From Knoellia remsis (GTDB lineage Bacteria > Actinomycetota > Actinomycetes > Actinomycetales > Dermatophilaceae), in assembly GCF_003002895.1 (NCBI RefSeq), contig NZ_PVTI01000016.1:22315-86314 (forward strand): a DNA stretch of 64,000 nucleotides, in the 5' to 3' direction. How positions within the stretch are numbered: position 1 is the first letter of the stretch; every line of letters starts with the position of its first letter. The position numbers and the translations under genes are program-made. The notes beneath the pieces are model-generated. The model was not told the origin of the DNA. It saw only the letters and a list, made by a program, of their open reading frames with translations, and ran no database searches. Below, piece by piece: positions 52,825 through 61,158 of the stretch.

Positions 52825-53196
52825 ATGCCGGGTGTGCCGGTTCGCGGCACCATGGCTCGCATGGCCTATGACGAGGTGTTGGCGCAGCGGGTCCGGGAGA
52901 TCGTCGGTGGCGACCCGGACGTCACGGAACGGAAGATGTTCGGCGGGCTCGGGTTCATGTTCGGCGGCAGCATGGGCGTGGCCGCCGCGAGCCGGGGCGC
53001 GCTCATGGTGCGCGTCGATCCCGAGGAGTCCGAGGCGCTCACCGCTCGCGCCGGAGTCGAGCGCATGGAGATGAAGGGCCGGAGCATGGCGGGCTGGCTG
53101 CTCGTGGACCAGTCGGTTCTCGAGGGCGACGCGGCTCTGGAGGAGTGGGTCGAGCGCGGCGCCGACTTCGCCCGCTCCCTCCCGCCGAAGGAGTAG
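52825..53196 (+). CDS. TfoX amino-terminal domain protein
   Basis: The 123-residue protein has YDEVLAQRVREIVGGDPDVTERKMFGGLGFMFGGSMGVAAASR, the TfoX N-terminal fold (MFGG motif), followed by MKGRSMAGWLLVDQSVLEGDAALEEWVERGADFA. TfoX regulates competence in gammaproteobacteria, but these stand-alone actinobacterial domains have no known role. I take the ATG at 52825 because AGGGAG lies five bases before it; starts at 52852 or 52861 are equally close to the domain. It is the last gene before the island, and its start overlaps the last GTATGCCG. Confidence 0.82.
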   Translation: MPGVPVRGTMARMAYDEVLAQRVREIVGGDPDVTERKMFGGLGFMFGGSMGVAAASRGALMVRVDPEESEALTARAGVERMEMKGRSMAGWLLVDQSVLEGDAALEEWVERGADFARSLPPKE

Positions 53197-53304
53197 CGCG
53201 CCCGCCCGGACGACCCGGTGGAGCCTCCTGCGCGATCTTTCGGCCGATGAGCCGGCCGTCACAGACTGGGCTGCATGTTGTGGGCCCAATTGGTGCGTGC
53301 GAGT

Positions 53305-53360
53305 TTGGGCAGCAGGTTTCTGCCCAATTTTGCGCGAGTTGTGGGGCAGCATTGCTGCCC
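53305..53360. terminator. Two terminator-like hairpins at the left edge of the island
   Basis: TTGGGCAG-CAGGTTT-CTGCCCAA followed by TTTT (53305-53331) is a standard intrinsic terminator for the rightward TfoX gene. A second hairpin, GGGCAGC-ATT-GCTGCCC, is at 53344-53360 and could serve mcrC from the other side. Confidence 0.7.
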
Positions 53361-53458
53361 AACTGGCCGCGGGTCAGCGGCGTGCCAGGAGGAGTCATAA
53401 GTTTGCCAATGCACCTGAGCCCGGTTCTCATGATGGGGTGTGAGACGGAGGGCCTCGG

Positions 53459-54826
53459 TCATCCCAGCCGAGTCGGTGCACTCTCGAGCGCACGCTCGAC
53501 GTCTGCGCTCCCCTCGGCCAGCGTTACGGTGTGCTCAAGGAATCGGGGAAGGTTTGCCCTCGCGTTCGGGCCGACATCGACGAAGTAGATGTAGATCGGG
53601 GCTCCGAAGCCACGTACTTGGTGAGGTGCCGGGAGAGTCTCCCCAGCGTGGAGGCTAATGGGGTAGACGAGCGCGCCGACCGGTTTGGCCCACCGGTCAT
53701 GCTGTCGGTAGGCGGCCATCTGGTAGATGTCGCTGCGGGGGACGCGGATGAGCCGTGCCCCAGGGAGCTCCAGCAGATCGTTCGATGAGCTGATCGTGGC
53801 GGCGTTCTTGTACTTCGCATCCAGGAGCAGTGTCGAGCCTTTGGCTGTGACAACCACGTAATCAGGGTCGACCTTGGAGGAGGAGCGCTGGGTGCCCTGC
53901 GCGTCGTGGATCGTGGCAACCGGGACGTCTTCGAGCAGTCGCAGTGAGGTGCTTTCGGAGATGACGCCGCGCAGGGCCTCCTGGAACAGGGTGGGCATGC
54001 TCCACAGAAAGGCCGTCGTGCCGGTTGAGCCGAGCTCGCCGCTGAGGAAGTTTCCGTGCAGGAATCCGATAGTGGCATGGAGGACCTCGGCGTAGTGCCG
54101 CTGCGGGCCTGTGGTGGAGGTGCCTCGGAGGTCGCGCGGGCTGCCGGAAACGTCAGCGACCTGGGCAAAGCGGGGGAGGGCAGCGTTCACGGCCGTCCGA
54201 ACAGCACGGCGGGCACCGGGCACCGGCAAGTTCAAGGCGAGCAGCGCCGCCCGGCGCAGCCCTGCTTTGAGGATGCGGTTGTTGGGAGTGTCTTGGGTGC
54301 GTTCGCGTAGTCGGCAAGGAATGGTTGCGGCATCGGCAAGGGCGACATGTTTGGTGATGTAGCGACCCAACTGGATGGAGCCCTTGATTTTGCCGTGCAG
54401 ATCTCTGGTGACCGTGACTTGGTCCCGTTGCAGCCAGCGGGCGCTGAAACGGTGGATCGCCAGCACGTGCCACAGAAGGAGGCAAGCTGCCGGGTCGTTG
54501 CGGACCTGGTCGACCAGGGCCTGCTCGCCGGGCAGCCGATGCAGTGGCTGGTGGTGTTGTCCGTAGGCATAATCGGCCAAGAAGAAGGTGTCGCACCGGT
54601 CGAGTTTTGGGCTGATGTGCACCGCGAGGTGCCCGAGATCGGTCTTCACGCGCGCGACGCCGACGTACGCGTCGGCGAGAACCCTCCACTCGGCTTGGCC
54701 GGGGACGCGTGTCACGTTGGCTTTGGTCTGCTCCCAGAACGACGCCGGAACGGCCTGCACCCACTCATCCTCCAAGTCGGCGGATCGGTGCTCGGTGAGT
54801 GTCAGAATGCGGTCGGTCTCGTTCAA
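53459..54826 (-). CDS. mcrC: McrC-family restriction component (PD-(D/E)XK nuclease)
   Basis: The 455-residue protein belongs to the McrBC restriction family (PF10117). The first 280 residues bind the McrB ring in known systems. The carboxy-terminal nuclease shows PDYVVV (Asp322), LLLDAKYK (Asp336, Lys338) and IYQMAAYRQHD, the PD-(D/E)XK core. It starts at a TTG (54826) overlapping the mcrB stop as TTGA, so the two are coupled. The catalytic residues are intact and the gene looks functional. Base composition is less GC-rich than to the left. Confidence 0.92.
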   Translation of the reverse strand: MNETDRILTLTEHRSADLEDEWVQAVPASFWEQTKANVTRVPGQAEWRVLADAYVGVARVKTDLGHLAVHISPKLDRCDTFFLADYAYGQHHQPLHRLPGEQALVDQVRNDPAACLLLWHVLAIHRFSARWLQRDQVTVTRDLHGKIKGSIQLGRYITKHVALADAATIPCRLRERTQDTPNNRILKAGLRRAALLALNLPVPGARRAVRTAVNAALPRFAQVADVSGSPRDLRGTSTTGPQRHYAEVLHATIGFLHGNFLSGELGSTGTTAFLWSMPTLFQEALRGVISESTSLRLLEDVPVATIHDAQGTQRSSSKVDPDYVVVTAKGSTLLLDAKYKNAATISSSNDLLELPGARLIRVPRSDIYQMAAYRQHDRWAKPVGALVYPISLHAGETLPAPHQVRGFGAPIYIYFVDVGPNARANLPRFLEHTVTLAEGSADVERALESAPTRLG

Positions 54827-56706
54827 TGCGCCTCGCTCGCGCCGGTCTCAGCCAAGTCGCCGTTCTCAGTGGCGCTGTCGCTCTCGGACTCTTGGGTTTT
54901 CTCTCCAAGGCCCCCGGTGTCGCTCATGTCGTCTTCGCTGGCTGCGGTAGGTGAGGCGGGCGGGAGCGTCGCCAGAGCCTTCAGGATCGTGGCAAGGGAG
55001 GCGACAGCCTCCCGTTGGGTGAGGTTCCGGTCGAGGCCAAGGGGCGAGGTCAGGGCCGACAGGTTAGCCTCGTCGAGCTCGCCCTCGAGGGCGTACTCCC
55101 GGAGCAATGGCAATACTTCGTAGACGTAGCGGGCGGCCAGTTTCTCCAGTCCGTCAGCCTCGTCGTCGGCGTCAACGAGGTAGTAGGACGGGCCGACTCG
55201 CAGCCCCGGCGAGGTGGCGGCCAGCGCGTATTCCGTTACCTTGAATAGGTGCATGGCGGCCTGTTTCACGCTATCCGTCGAATACGATGCGTGCGCTGAG
55301 ATCGGTCCGGGCGTAGCCGGTAGATCGAGGAAAACGAACCTGCGACGCAAGGCGTAGTCGATGACGGCGATAGATCGGTCTGCGGTGTTCATGGTGCCGA
55401 TCAGGGCGAGGCTGGCGGGCACTGTGATTGAGGCGTGCCCATCCACGGTGTACGGGGTGGCCACGGGCTCGTCGCGGTACTCGAGGGCGTAGAGGAGTTC
55501 GCCGAAGATGTTGGCGATGTCGCCTCGATTGATCTCATCGAGGATGAGGACCGGCTCGATGTTCGAGTCAAGTGCGTCGAGTTCTTGGCCTACTGCGGCC
55601 ATCAGACTGAAGATCTTGTGTCGGGGAGTGAAGGCGACACCGCCGTCGACGGGCTCGGCGACCAGGGCCCGCACGAAGTCGGTGTAGTCGTAGCCGGGGT
55701 GGAACTGGACGATGTCCCACACGGTGGTCAGTCCGCGGCGAAGGATCTCGGCGGCGATGTCTTCGGGGCGTCGCTCATTCGCAGGCAGGTCCGAGAGGAT
55801 GCCTTGCAGTCGGCTCTCCTCGGCACGGTCGGCTGTCGCCCAGTCGATGTAGCGTCTCGCCAGGTAGGTCTTGCCGACACCGGGGGGGCCCTGGAGAACT
55901 ACCTGTCGTCGCCGGTGCAACAGGTCGGCCAGTTCGGTGAGGTCATCCGGCAGGGGCCCACGCTGAGAGGTTGGCCTCACCTCGCCGGCGTCCCCGGCCG
56001 CGGCGACCCGGAACTCGTTGGCAGTGAGGTTGAGCCAGTGGTTGGCGCCGATTCCGAGAGCGAAGTCCACGCCTGCGCCGTCGGTCGGGGTGAGCTGGTA
56101 CTGGGCCAGTTTCTCCCCCAGCATGGTGATCAGAGGCGGCACCGCCTGGCGGGTGGGTAGGGTGCGTTCCAAGCCGATGATTGAGGCGCCGCGCTGCCGG
56201 GGAACCAGCAGGCCGCACTTGTCGGTCAGCCGAAGAATGTTCGTGGTGCTCTTGTCGTCGTGGGGGAAATCGGTCTGGCCGGTGCTGGTCGCCTCGGTCG
56301 AGAGCGCCTCTTGAAGCTTGACGCGGTTGATCATCTCCGGACGAAGCCTGCCGGTCGGGTCGGTCAGGATGGTGCGGGTGATCCGGTCCAGGCGGCGGTC
56401 GGCGATGTTCAGCGCACACCACAGCAACAAGCCTGCCTCGGGGCGTCCCTCGCGGCAGGCGCGCAGCAGCTCGTCGTCGAGCACCACGCCGGAGCGCGAG
56501 GAATCACTGTCGCTGACGACCGGCGGCTCGTACCTGATGATGTCGTTGTACAACTCCTTCGGCGTGCTGCCCCCGTTATCCAGCAGGGCCTCGACCTCGC
56601 CAGCTGTTGTCACCCCCGGCTCGAGAGTGGCTAGCTTGGCGATCGCCTCGTCGGGCTGGGTGTACTTGGTGAAGGAAATCTTGCCGACCGTGGGGAATGG
56701 GCTCAC
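54823..56706 (-). CDS. mcrB: McrB-family AAA+ GTPase
   Basis: The 627-residue protein has an amino-terminal region of about 260 residues with no domain I recognise, then the McrB AAA+ core: Walker A GPPGVGKT (273-280), Walker B VLILDEIN (386-393), the McrB signature MNTADRSIAVIDYALRRRF (439 on), and an acidic tail. In McrBC this motor uses GTP to translocate DNA and drives McrC. The unusual amino-terminal region would set what DNA is recognised. I start at the GTG at 56706; a TTG at 56775 would add 23 residues. A GC-rich hairpin lies between it and the AIPR gene. Confidence 0.9.
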   Translation of the reverse strand: MSPFPTVGKISFTKYTQPDEAIAKLATLEPGVTTAGEVEALLDNGGSTPKELYNDIIRYEPPVVSDSDSSRSGVVLDDELLRACREGRPEAGLLLWCALNIADRRLDRITRTILTDPTGRLRPEMINRVKLQEALSTEATSTGQTDFPHDDKSTTNILRLTDKCGLLVPRQRGASIIGLERTLPTRQAVPPLITMLGEKLAQYQLTPTDGAGVDFALGIGANHWLNLTANEFRVAAAGDAGEVRPTSQRGPLPDDLTELADLLHRRRQVVLQGPPGVGKTYLARRYIDWATADRAEESRLQGILSDLPANERRPEDIAAEILRRGLTTVWDIVQFHPGYDYTDFVRALVAEPVDGGVAFTPRHKIFSLMAAVGQELDALDSNIEPVLILDEINRGDIANIFGELLYALEYRDEPVATPYTVDGHASITVPASLALIGTMNTADRSIAVIDYALRRRFVFLDLPATPGPISAHASYSTDSVKQAAMHLFKVTEYALAATSPGLRVGPSYYLVDADDEADGLEKLAARYVYEVLPLLREYALEGELDEANLSALTSPLGLDRNLTQREAVASLATILKALATLPPASPTAASEDDMSDTGGLGEKTQESESDSATENGDLAETGASEAH

Positions 56707-56779
56707 GGGCTCACTATGCCCGACCGGGTCCCCGAACAGCTGTCGATCTTCGTCCGGGGCCTCTTGGAAACGCAATGCC

Positions 56780-56805
56780 GGCCCGGGTTCTTCACGACCC
56801 GGGCC
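56780..56805. terminator. GC-rich hairpin between the AIPR gene and mcrB
   Basis: GGCCCGGGT-TCTTCACG-ACCCGGGCC has a perfect 9-bp stem. It sits in the 117-base gap after the AIPR stop. It may lower transcription into mcrBC or mark two transcripts. Confidence 0.6.
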
Positions 56806-56823
56806 AGCATTAGCGGTCGTGCC

Positions 56824-58059
56824 TCACACGGCAGCCGGCTTGGCGTCCTTCATGTCGTTGACGTCTCTCATGACCTCGACGAGCGTGGCGGGGTAGATCC
56901 GCAGGGCGTCGTACACACCAGGGCTTCGTCCCATGAGGATGGGGTCACTGTCGACCCCGCGGAACTGCTGCACGGTTCTGGCGATCATCTCTTCGGGCTT
57001 GAAGATCGCAGGCTTTTCGATCGACCAGACCCCGGGCGTCTTTTCGACGACGAACTCGCTCATCGCACCGAGGATGGGGAAGACCAGGGCCGGTGTGACC
57101 CAGACGATCTTTCCGGTGGTGTCGCGCCGGCAGGCACGGCCCTTCCGGGTCTCCTCCCACACCCGCTGCCCGTTCCATGCCGGGTGGGTCTCCCAGAAGC
57201 GGTACTCCTCAAGGGCGACCGGGGCCATCTGGACGGCGAAGTCGAACTTCCTCTTGGCTGCGGCGTCCGAGTCCTTCGCGTCGTGCCAGCGGGAGAAGTC
57301 CGTGAGGCACTGCTCAGCCATCTTGTAGGCCCGGACCTTCTCGGAGTCAGACGCGTTCTGGGACACCGAGCTGGGCATCAGCAGCCTTGTGTACTGGAGC
57401 AGCTTCCTAGTGTCGAACGCCTGCGCCGGGTCGTCGGTCTCGCTCATCTGGATGCGGAAGCCGGGCTTGTGCCGCTGCATGCTGGACTGCAGCTCGTTGA
57501 GGTGCCCACGGGCGCCGGCTTGAGAGATGGACTTGACCGGGGTGGCCGTGTTGCGAGCGATCGCCGTCTCAACGACCTCCTGATCGTCGGGGTCGACGAT
57601 GATCTCCGCCCGCACGTAGAAGGGCGCTTGGGAGGCGAGTTCCTCGATCCCGTCGGGGTACAGCTCGCGGATCCAGCGCTTGATCTCACCCTGGGTTTGT
57701 GCTCCGTTCAGGATCGACCCGTTCGTCAGCGTGACGATCTTCGCTTCGTCGTCAACCTTGATGTCCGATGCCGAGATCGCGAAGCCCGAGTTCCTCGTGA
57801 TGAAGCGCTGGGGCTCCGTGAGGATCGTGTTTCGGATCGACTCATGAACGCGGTTGCGCTTGTTGGCGCTGTACTCCGCGATGTAGTTCCTGAGGTTGTC
57901 CCTGGTGTCGAGGTCGACGATCTCGAGGGCCGAGAGGTTCGCCACGTACGACCGAACCCCAGTCGCCTGCTCGTCGGGACTCGTGGTGTTGCGAATGAGC
58001 TGGTATCGCAGCTGGATGGTGCGGGGGCGCTAGCTGCGCTTGCTGGTGTGCTGACCCAT
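56824..58059 (-). pseudogene. AIPR abortive-infection protein with an in-frame amber codon at codon 10
   Basis: From the ATG at 58059, which has a GGAGG site, the frame reads MGQHTSKRS, then TAG (58032-58030), then continues open as RPRTIQLRYQLIRNTTSPD and on to 56824. The rest, 373 residues from a GTG at 57945, matches the AIPR family (PF10592), known for phage resistance, with the signature ILNGAQTQGEI near residue 78. AIPR proteins give abortive infection by an unclear, possibly nucleic-acid-directed, mechanism. Without readthrough, only a restart inside the conserved amino-terminal region could make protein. It lies between the MT-A70 gene and mcrB on the same strand. Confidence 0.8.
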
Positions 58060-58177
58060 GGGGGCCTCCAATTCTGTTGTCGTGTTCGCTGCCATCCGGT
58101 GGGTCGCCGCAGCTGCGGCGCCCAAGGCAGTCGAGCAAGAGGAACAGTAGCGGACCGCATCGACAGCAGGTGGGACG

Positions 58178-59056
58178 TCACGCGTGGCGGGACTGACCTA
58201 TCCCGCTGCTTCTTCCCGCGGCCCCCCGAGGTCGAATCTCCGCCTCGGCCGCGTCGAGCAGAGCCCGAACCCGCTGGATGCTGTAGCCGGTCTCAGCGGC
58301 CAGGTCGCGAATGCTCTTCTTCCGGTCCTCGTACCCTTCTCGCAGGACAGCGGCAACCGCGGCCCGGGTATCAGGCTGGAGACGCTCGTAGGGGACGAGA
58401 TCCGGGGTGACGATCGGTCCGCCGGCGTAGCCGCGGTGGACCTTGCCACGAGGCGCTACCTCATCGAGAGCCTCATCCCCCCACACGCTCCAGCCCTTGC
58501 GGGGGTACCGGGCGAACAGTTCAAGGTGCGGGCCCGGCGAGCAGGCCTCGATTAGCTCGTACTGCTCGTCTGGTTTGCGGCTGTGCTCGCGCTTGCGGGT
58601 CTCGATCATGTTGACCTGCCGTCGTGCTGGCGGCAACGTGCGCATGGAGCCGCGGACTCCAAAGAGCAGGAGCTCGGTGACGTTGCGGAAGTAGAAGCCC
58701 ACCCCTCGGCCGTCAGGTCCACCGTCCTTGCGGCGCTTGGCCCACACGACATTGCTCACGTATCGGAAACCCCAGGCCTCCATCACCGCCAGACCGTCGG
58801 GCAGCAGTGCGTTGGGCACCCACAGGTACAGGTGGGCGTCCTTGGCTGCCACGCCGGCGACATCTATGTCCTTGATCGCGGCTAGCGTCATCGTCGAGTA
58901 CCTGTCCAGCCGGCGATGCTCCGGGGCCACCTTCCCGGTGCGATTGGTGAAGCGCCACGGCGGGTCCGCCAGAATGGTTTTGAAGCCGCCCACCACCTCT
59001 GGCAGAGGGGCTGGATCGGAGTCGGGACGGAGGGGCTGGATGGTTTCGACGGTCAC
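58178..59056 (-). CDS. MT-A70 family adenine-N6 DNA methyltransferase
   Basis: The 292-residue enzyme has the catalytic DPPW motif (residues 31-34, in KTILADPPWRF), LYLWVPNALLPDGLAVMEAWGFRY, VWAKRRKDG, and the late EACSPGPHLELFARYPRKGW, as in MT-A70/Ime4-like methylases that convert A to m6A in DNA or RNA. A carboxy-terminal segment (YEDRKKSIRDLAAETGYSIQ) looks like a small helix-turn-helix. I take the GTG at 59056. It is the first gene of the leftward block with AIPR and McrBC and could protect self DNA. A palindrome sits just upstream. Confidence 0.9.
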   Translation of the reverse strand: MTVETIQPLRPDSDPAPLPEVVGGFKTILADPPWRFTNRTGKVAPEHRRLDRYSTMTLAAIKDIDVAGVAAKDAHLYLWVPNALLPDGLAVMEAWGFRYVSNVVWAKRRKDGGPDGRGVGFYFRNVTELLLFGVRGSMRTLPPARRQVNMIETRKREHSRKPDEQYELIEACSPGPHLELFARYPRKGWSVWGDEALDEVAPRGKVHRGYAGGPIVTPDLVPYERLQPDTRAAVAAVLREGYEDRKKSIRDLAAETGYSIQRVRALLDAAEAEIRPRGAAGRSSGIGQSRHA

Positions 59057-59078
59057 GAGACCGACCGTATCAAAAACG

Positions 59079-59094
59079 GATCTATATTTAGATC
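59079..59094. promoter_or_regulatory. Palindrome upstream of the MT-A70 gene
   Basis: GATCTA-TATT-TAGATC is a perfect 6-4-6 palindrome 23 bases before the GTG start, in an AT-rich patch. It is a natural operator for control of the methylase operon; the helix-turn-helix tail of the methylase is one possible binder. Confidence 0.55.
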
Positions 59095-59770
59095 TTTCGC
59101 CGAGGCGCGTCGTCGTCCGTGTACACAATCAGGCATGGCCCTGAACACACGTCATGGACGCCATCTGTGCGATCTGACGGCAGCTCGTGGCTCGCTGACT
59201 AGGTGCGGTAGCCCGAGTTATGCAACAAGCTGCTGCACACTTGCGCGTCGTCATCCGGACCTCGTCGGACCATCGCTGCGATCAGCCGTCGGCAAGTCGT
59301 GAACGGCGACTGATGAGCAGTCGAGGTTCCAGGCCACCCTCCGAGCGGACCGTCGTCGGCTCTCATGACCCTGCATAGGGAGCCCGGGAACCCACGATGT
59401 TCCTGGCGCTATCGGTTGAGGCATCAGGATTCTCAAGGCCCGCGTGGTCGCGCGGCCCATCGCTGTGCGGGAACCGGCACCCGTGTAGGTTCCGGCCCTT
59501 CTCGTCCGCGGGTCATGCCTCTGACCTGCAGCGGGACAAGAAGCAGAGACGGCGTTCGTCTCACTATCTTGTCCCCTTCTTCGGGATTCCGGCTGGAGGC
59601 ATGGGCCCCGAGTTCACCATGACGCATCTGAAGTCAGGACGCGAAGCTGACGCTGTCCGTGGCCTTCCGACTCTGCCGAGGAGCGGACGCTACTCGGGGC
59701 GCGCTAGTCGACCCCTCGCCGCCGCACCGAGTCGCCCCGGGTCAGTGCGGCACGCATCTTTGCCGGGCGA
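59095..59770. other. Gap of about 670 bases in the island; no protein gene seen
   Basis: This stretch separates the start of the methylase block from the 3' end of the YozE-like gene. Short open frames on both strands lack codon bias, ribosome sites or recognisable sequence. It holds the structured hairpin at 59533-59575. A small RNA or a decayed gene cannot be excluded. Confidence 0.6.
59533..59575. ncRNA. Symmetric two-stage hairpin, possible small RNA or terminator
   Basis: GGGACAAGA pairs with TCTTGTCCC (9 bp); inside, after symmetric four-base internal loops, GAGACG pairs with CGTCTC (6 bp) around GCGTT. Both strands could fold this way. It lies about 195 bases past the stop of the YozE-like gene. 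Confidence 0.45.
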
Positions 59771-60919
59771 TCAAGCGACGTTGGCAACCACCGGTTCCAG
59801 ACCCCAGCCCCGAACACTCCTGCCTTCGACGAAGCGCCATTCCTCGCGGCACTTGTCGCAGTCGATCCACACGTCATGCTCGCGGAAGCCAGGGATGTTG
59901 TCGTGCTCCTCGATGATCCTTCCGTCCCCGCAGGGGCACATGAACTCGTACCGCTCCACAGTCCCCGCACCAGCGCCCCAACCCCCATGGTCGTGCGCGG
60001 CGCCGTCGATAGGCTCGGTGCGAATGGGCGCGGGCGCAGGCTCCGTCCGCATCCACTCGGCGATCGAGGTGACCACGGCCTCGTAGGCCCCCGTCGAGTG
60101 GGAGATTTCGTGGAAGATTGCTAGGAGTTCGTCGGCGGTGCGAGCGACGCGGTGGCCGCTCTCTCGGACGCCAGCCAAGTAGTCGCCGGCAAGGTCGCCC
60201 ACGATGTCGTCGCGATCTATCTGTTGGATGAGCCAGTCGTGGAAAGGAGCCGGCTCGGCGACCATCTCGGGCCGGACCCAGCGCTTGGCGATGAGGTCGC
60301 CGGCGGCTGCCTGCGGGAGCGCCGTGCGCAGGTACTCGTACCCCGTGGGACGGTAGTGGTTGGCCTGCGGCCGCGTCTGGCCGGAGCCGACCATACGGCG
60401 CAGGTAATCATGCTCTCGATCCGAGACGCCGATCAGGAGGTTGGGGCCGGCCCCGTCCGGGTCCGTGATCGGGAGCCCGAGGGCTGCCGCCGCCCAGATC
60501 AGCCGACCGTTGGATACATACGAGACATGCGGGCTGAGGAACTGCTCGACGGTGTGCTTCAAGGAGTAGCTGCCGACCTCAGGGGTGTCGGAACCTGACG
60601 TGGGGGTGAACATCCGCAGCGTGTCCGTGACGAGGGCGAGCTCGATGTAATCGGTCTTGCCATTGAAGTTCCACGGCGAGTCCGAGCGGATGCCGCGCTC
60701 GCTGAGGCGAGGGGCGCCGCCGTGAGCGCCGATCAGCTCGTGATCGTTGAGTACGGATATCAGCCGCCGTGCGCTGACCCGTGGGCCTATGAGGCCTTGG
60801 GCCAGTGGGGAGCTGATCTGCCGCAGCGCCGAGGTGTAGTTCGTGTCGGTGAAGACCGACCACGCACGTGCGTCCTGCTGGAACGCACGGCGCGCCCCGT
60901 TCGTGTTGTTGGGAGCCAT
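59771..60919 (-). CDS. Unknown island protein with a YozE-like segment and a zinc ribbon
   Basis: The 382-residue protein has an amino-terminal region that may be helical (SALRQISSPLAQGLIGPRVS, RRLISVLNDHELIGAHG) and then an undescribed central part. FHDWLIQQIDRDDIVGDLAGDYL at residues 226-248 resembles the YozE SAM-like fold, and MCPCGDG with WIDCDKC (Cys 328, 330, 354, 357) forms a likely zinc ribbon. This suggests nucleic-acid binding. It is probably co-transcribed with the ATPase gene, 239 bases upstream on the same strand. The ATG at 60919 has AAGAGATTGAG before it. Confidence 0.65.
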   Translation of the reverse strand: MAPNNTNGARRAFQQDARAWSVFTDTNYTSALRQISSPLAQGLIGPRVSARRLISVLNDHELIGAHGGAPRLSERGIRSDSPWNFNGKTDYIELALVTDTLRMFTPTSGSDTPEVGSYSLKHTVEQFLSPHVSYVSNGRLIWAAAALGLPITDPDGAGPNLLIGVSDREHDYLRRMVGSGQTRPQANHYRPTGYEYLRTALPQAAAGDLIAKRWVRPEMVAEPAPFHDWLIQQIDRDDIVGDLAGDYLAGVRESGHRVARTADELLAIFHEISHSTGAYEAVVTSIAEWMRTEPAPAPIRTEPIDGAAHDHGGWGAGAGTVERYEFMCPCGDGRIIEEHDNIPGFREHDVWIDCDKCREEWRFVEGRSVRGWGLEPVVANVA

Positions 60920-61066
60920 CTCAATCTCTTGTTCCGGGCTATGCACCCCACGCCTGCCAGCCCTGTGACAGGAGAGAGATCTCGAACCAACAGGTACTGC
61001 TTCTCTGGATTCCGCATCGGCAGTTGTCCTCGACGTCCTCGCCGCGTGGGTACTCAGACTCGGAGA

Positions 61067-61086
61067 CCGGCAGTCCAGACTGCCGG
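61067..61086. terminator. Palindrome downstream of the ATPase gene
   Basis: CCGGCAGTC-CA-GACTGCCGG is a perfect 9-bp inverted repeat in the gap between the ATPase gene and the YozE-like gene. It could attenuate or end the leftward ATPase transcript. Confidence 0.45.
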
Positions 61087-61158
61087 CACCAAGTAAAGCC
61101 ACAGGAGGGGCCATCTGTCCAGAGTGACGGTCGAGCTTCCCGTCGAGCAAGTCTCAGT

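Larger units (their letters stand above)
975..52830. repeat. Interspersed octamer GTATGCCG, about 56 copies on both strands
   Basis: By eye I count 31 copies as GTATGCCG and 25 as CGGCATAC between 975 and 52,830, in genes and between them. Chance would give about two at this base composition. About 15 copies extend to GTATGCCGTCCG. Inside genes the motif uses codons that are otherwise rare here, such as TAT (Tyr), GCA (Ala) and ATA (Ile). Pairs occur as inverted repeats (26501/26528) and as direct repeats (21355/21373, 28169/28187). No copy is present from 52,831 to 64,000. I do not know a described function. Confidence 0.85.

Noticed and set aside
53459..59056. The island as part of a prophage
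   Set aside because: No integrase, capsid, portal, terminase or lysis gene is visible; the contents are defence genes and one IS.
59095..59770. A retron or reverse-transcriptase-linked RNA in the island gap
   Set aside because: There is a hairpin but no reverse transcriptase in the window.
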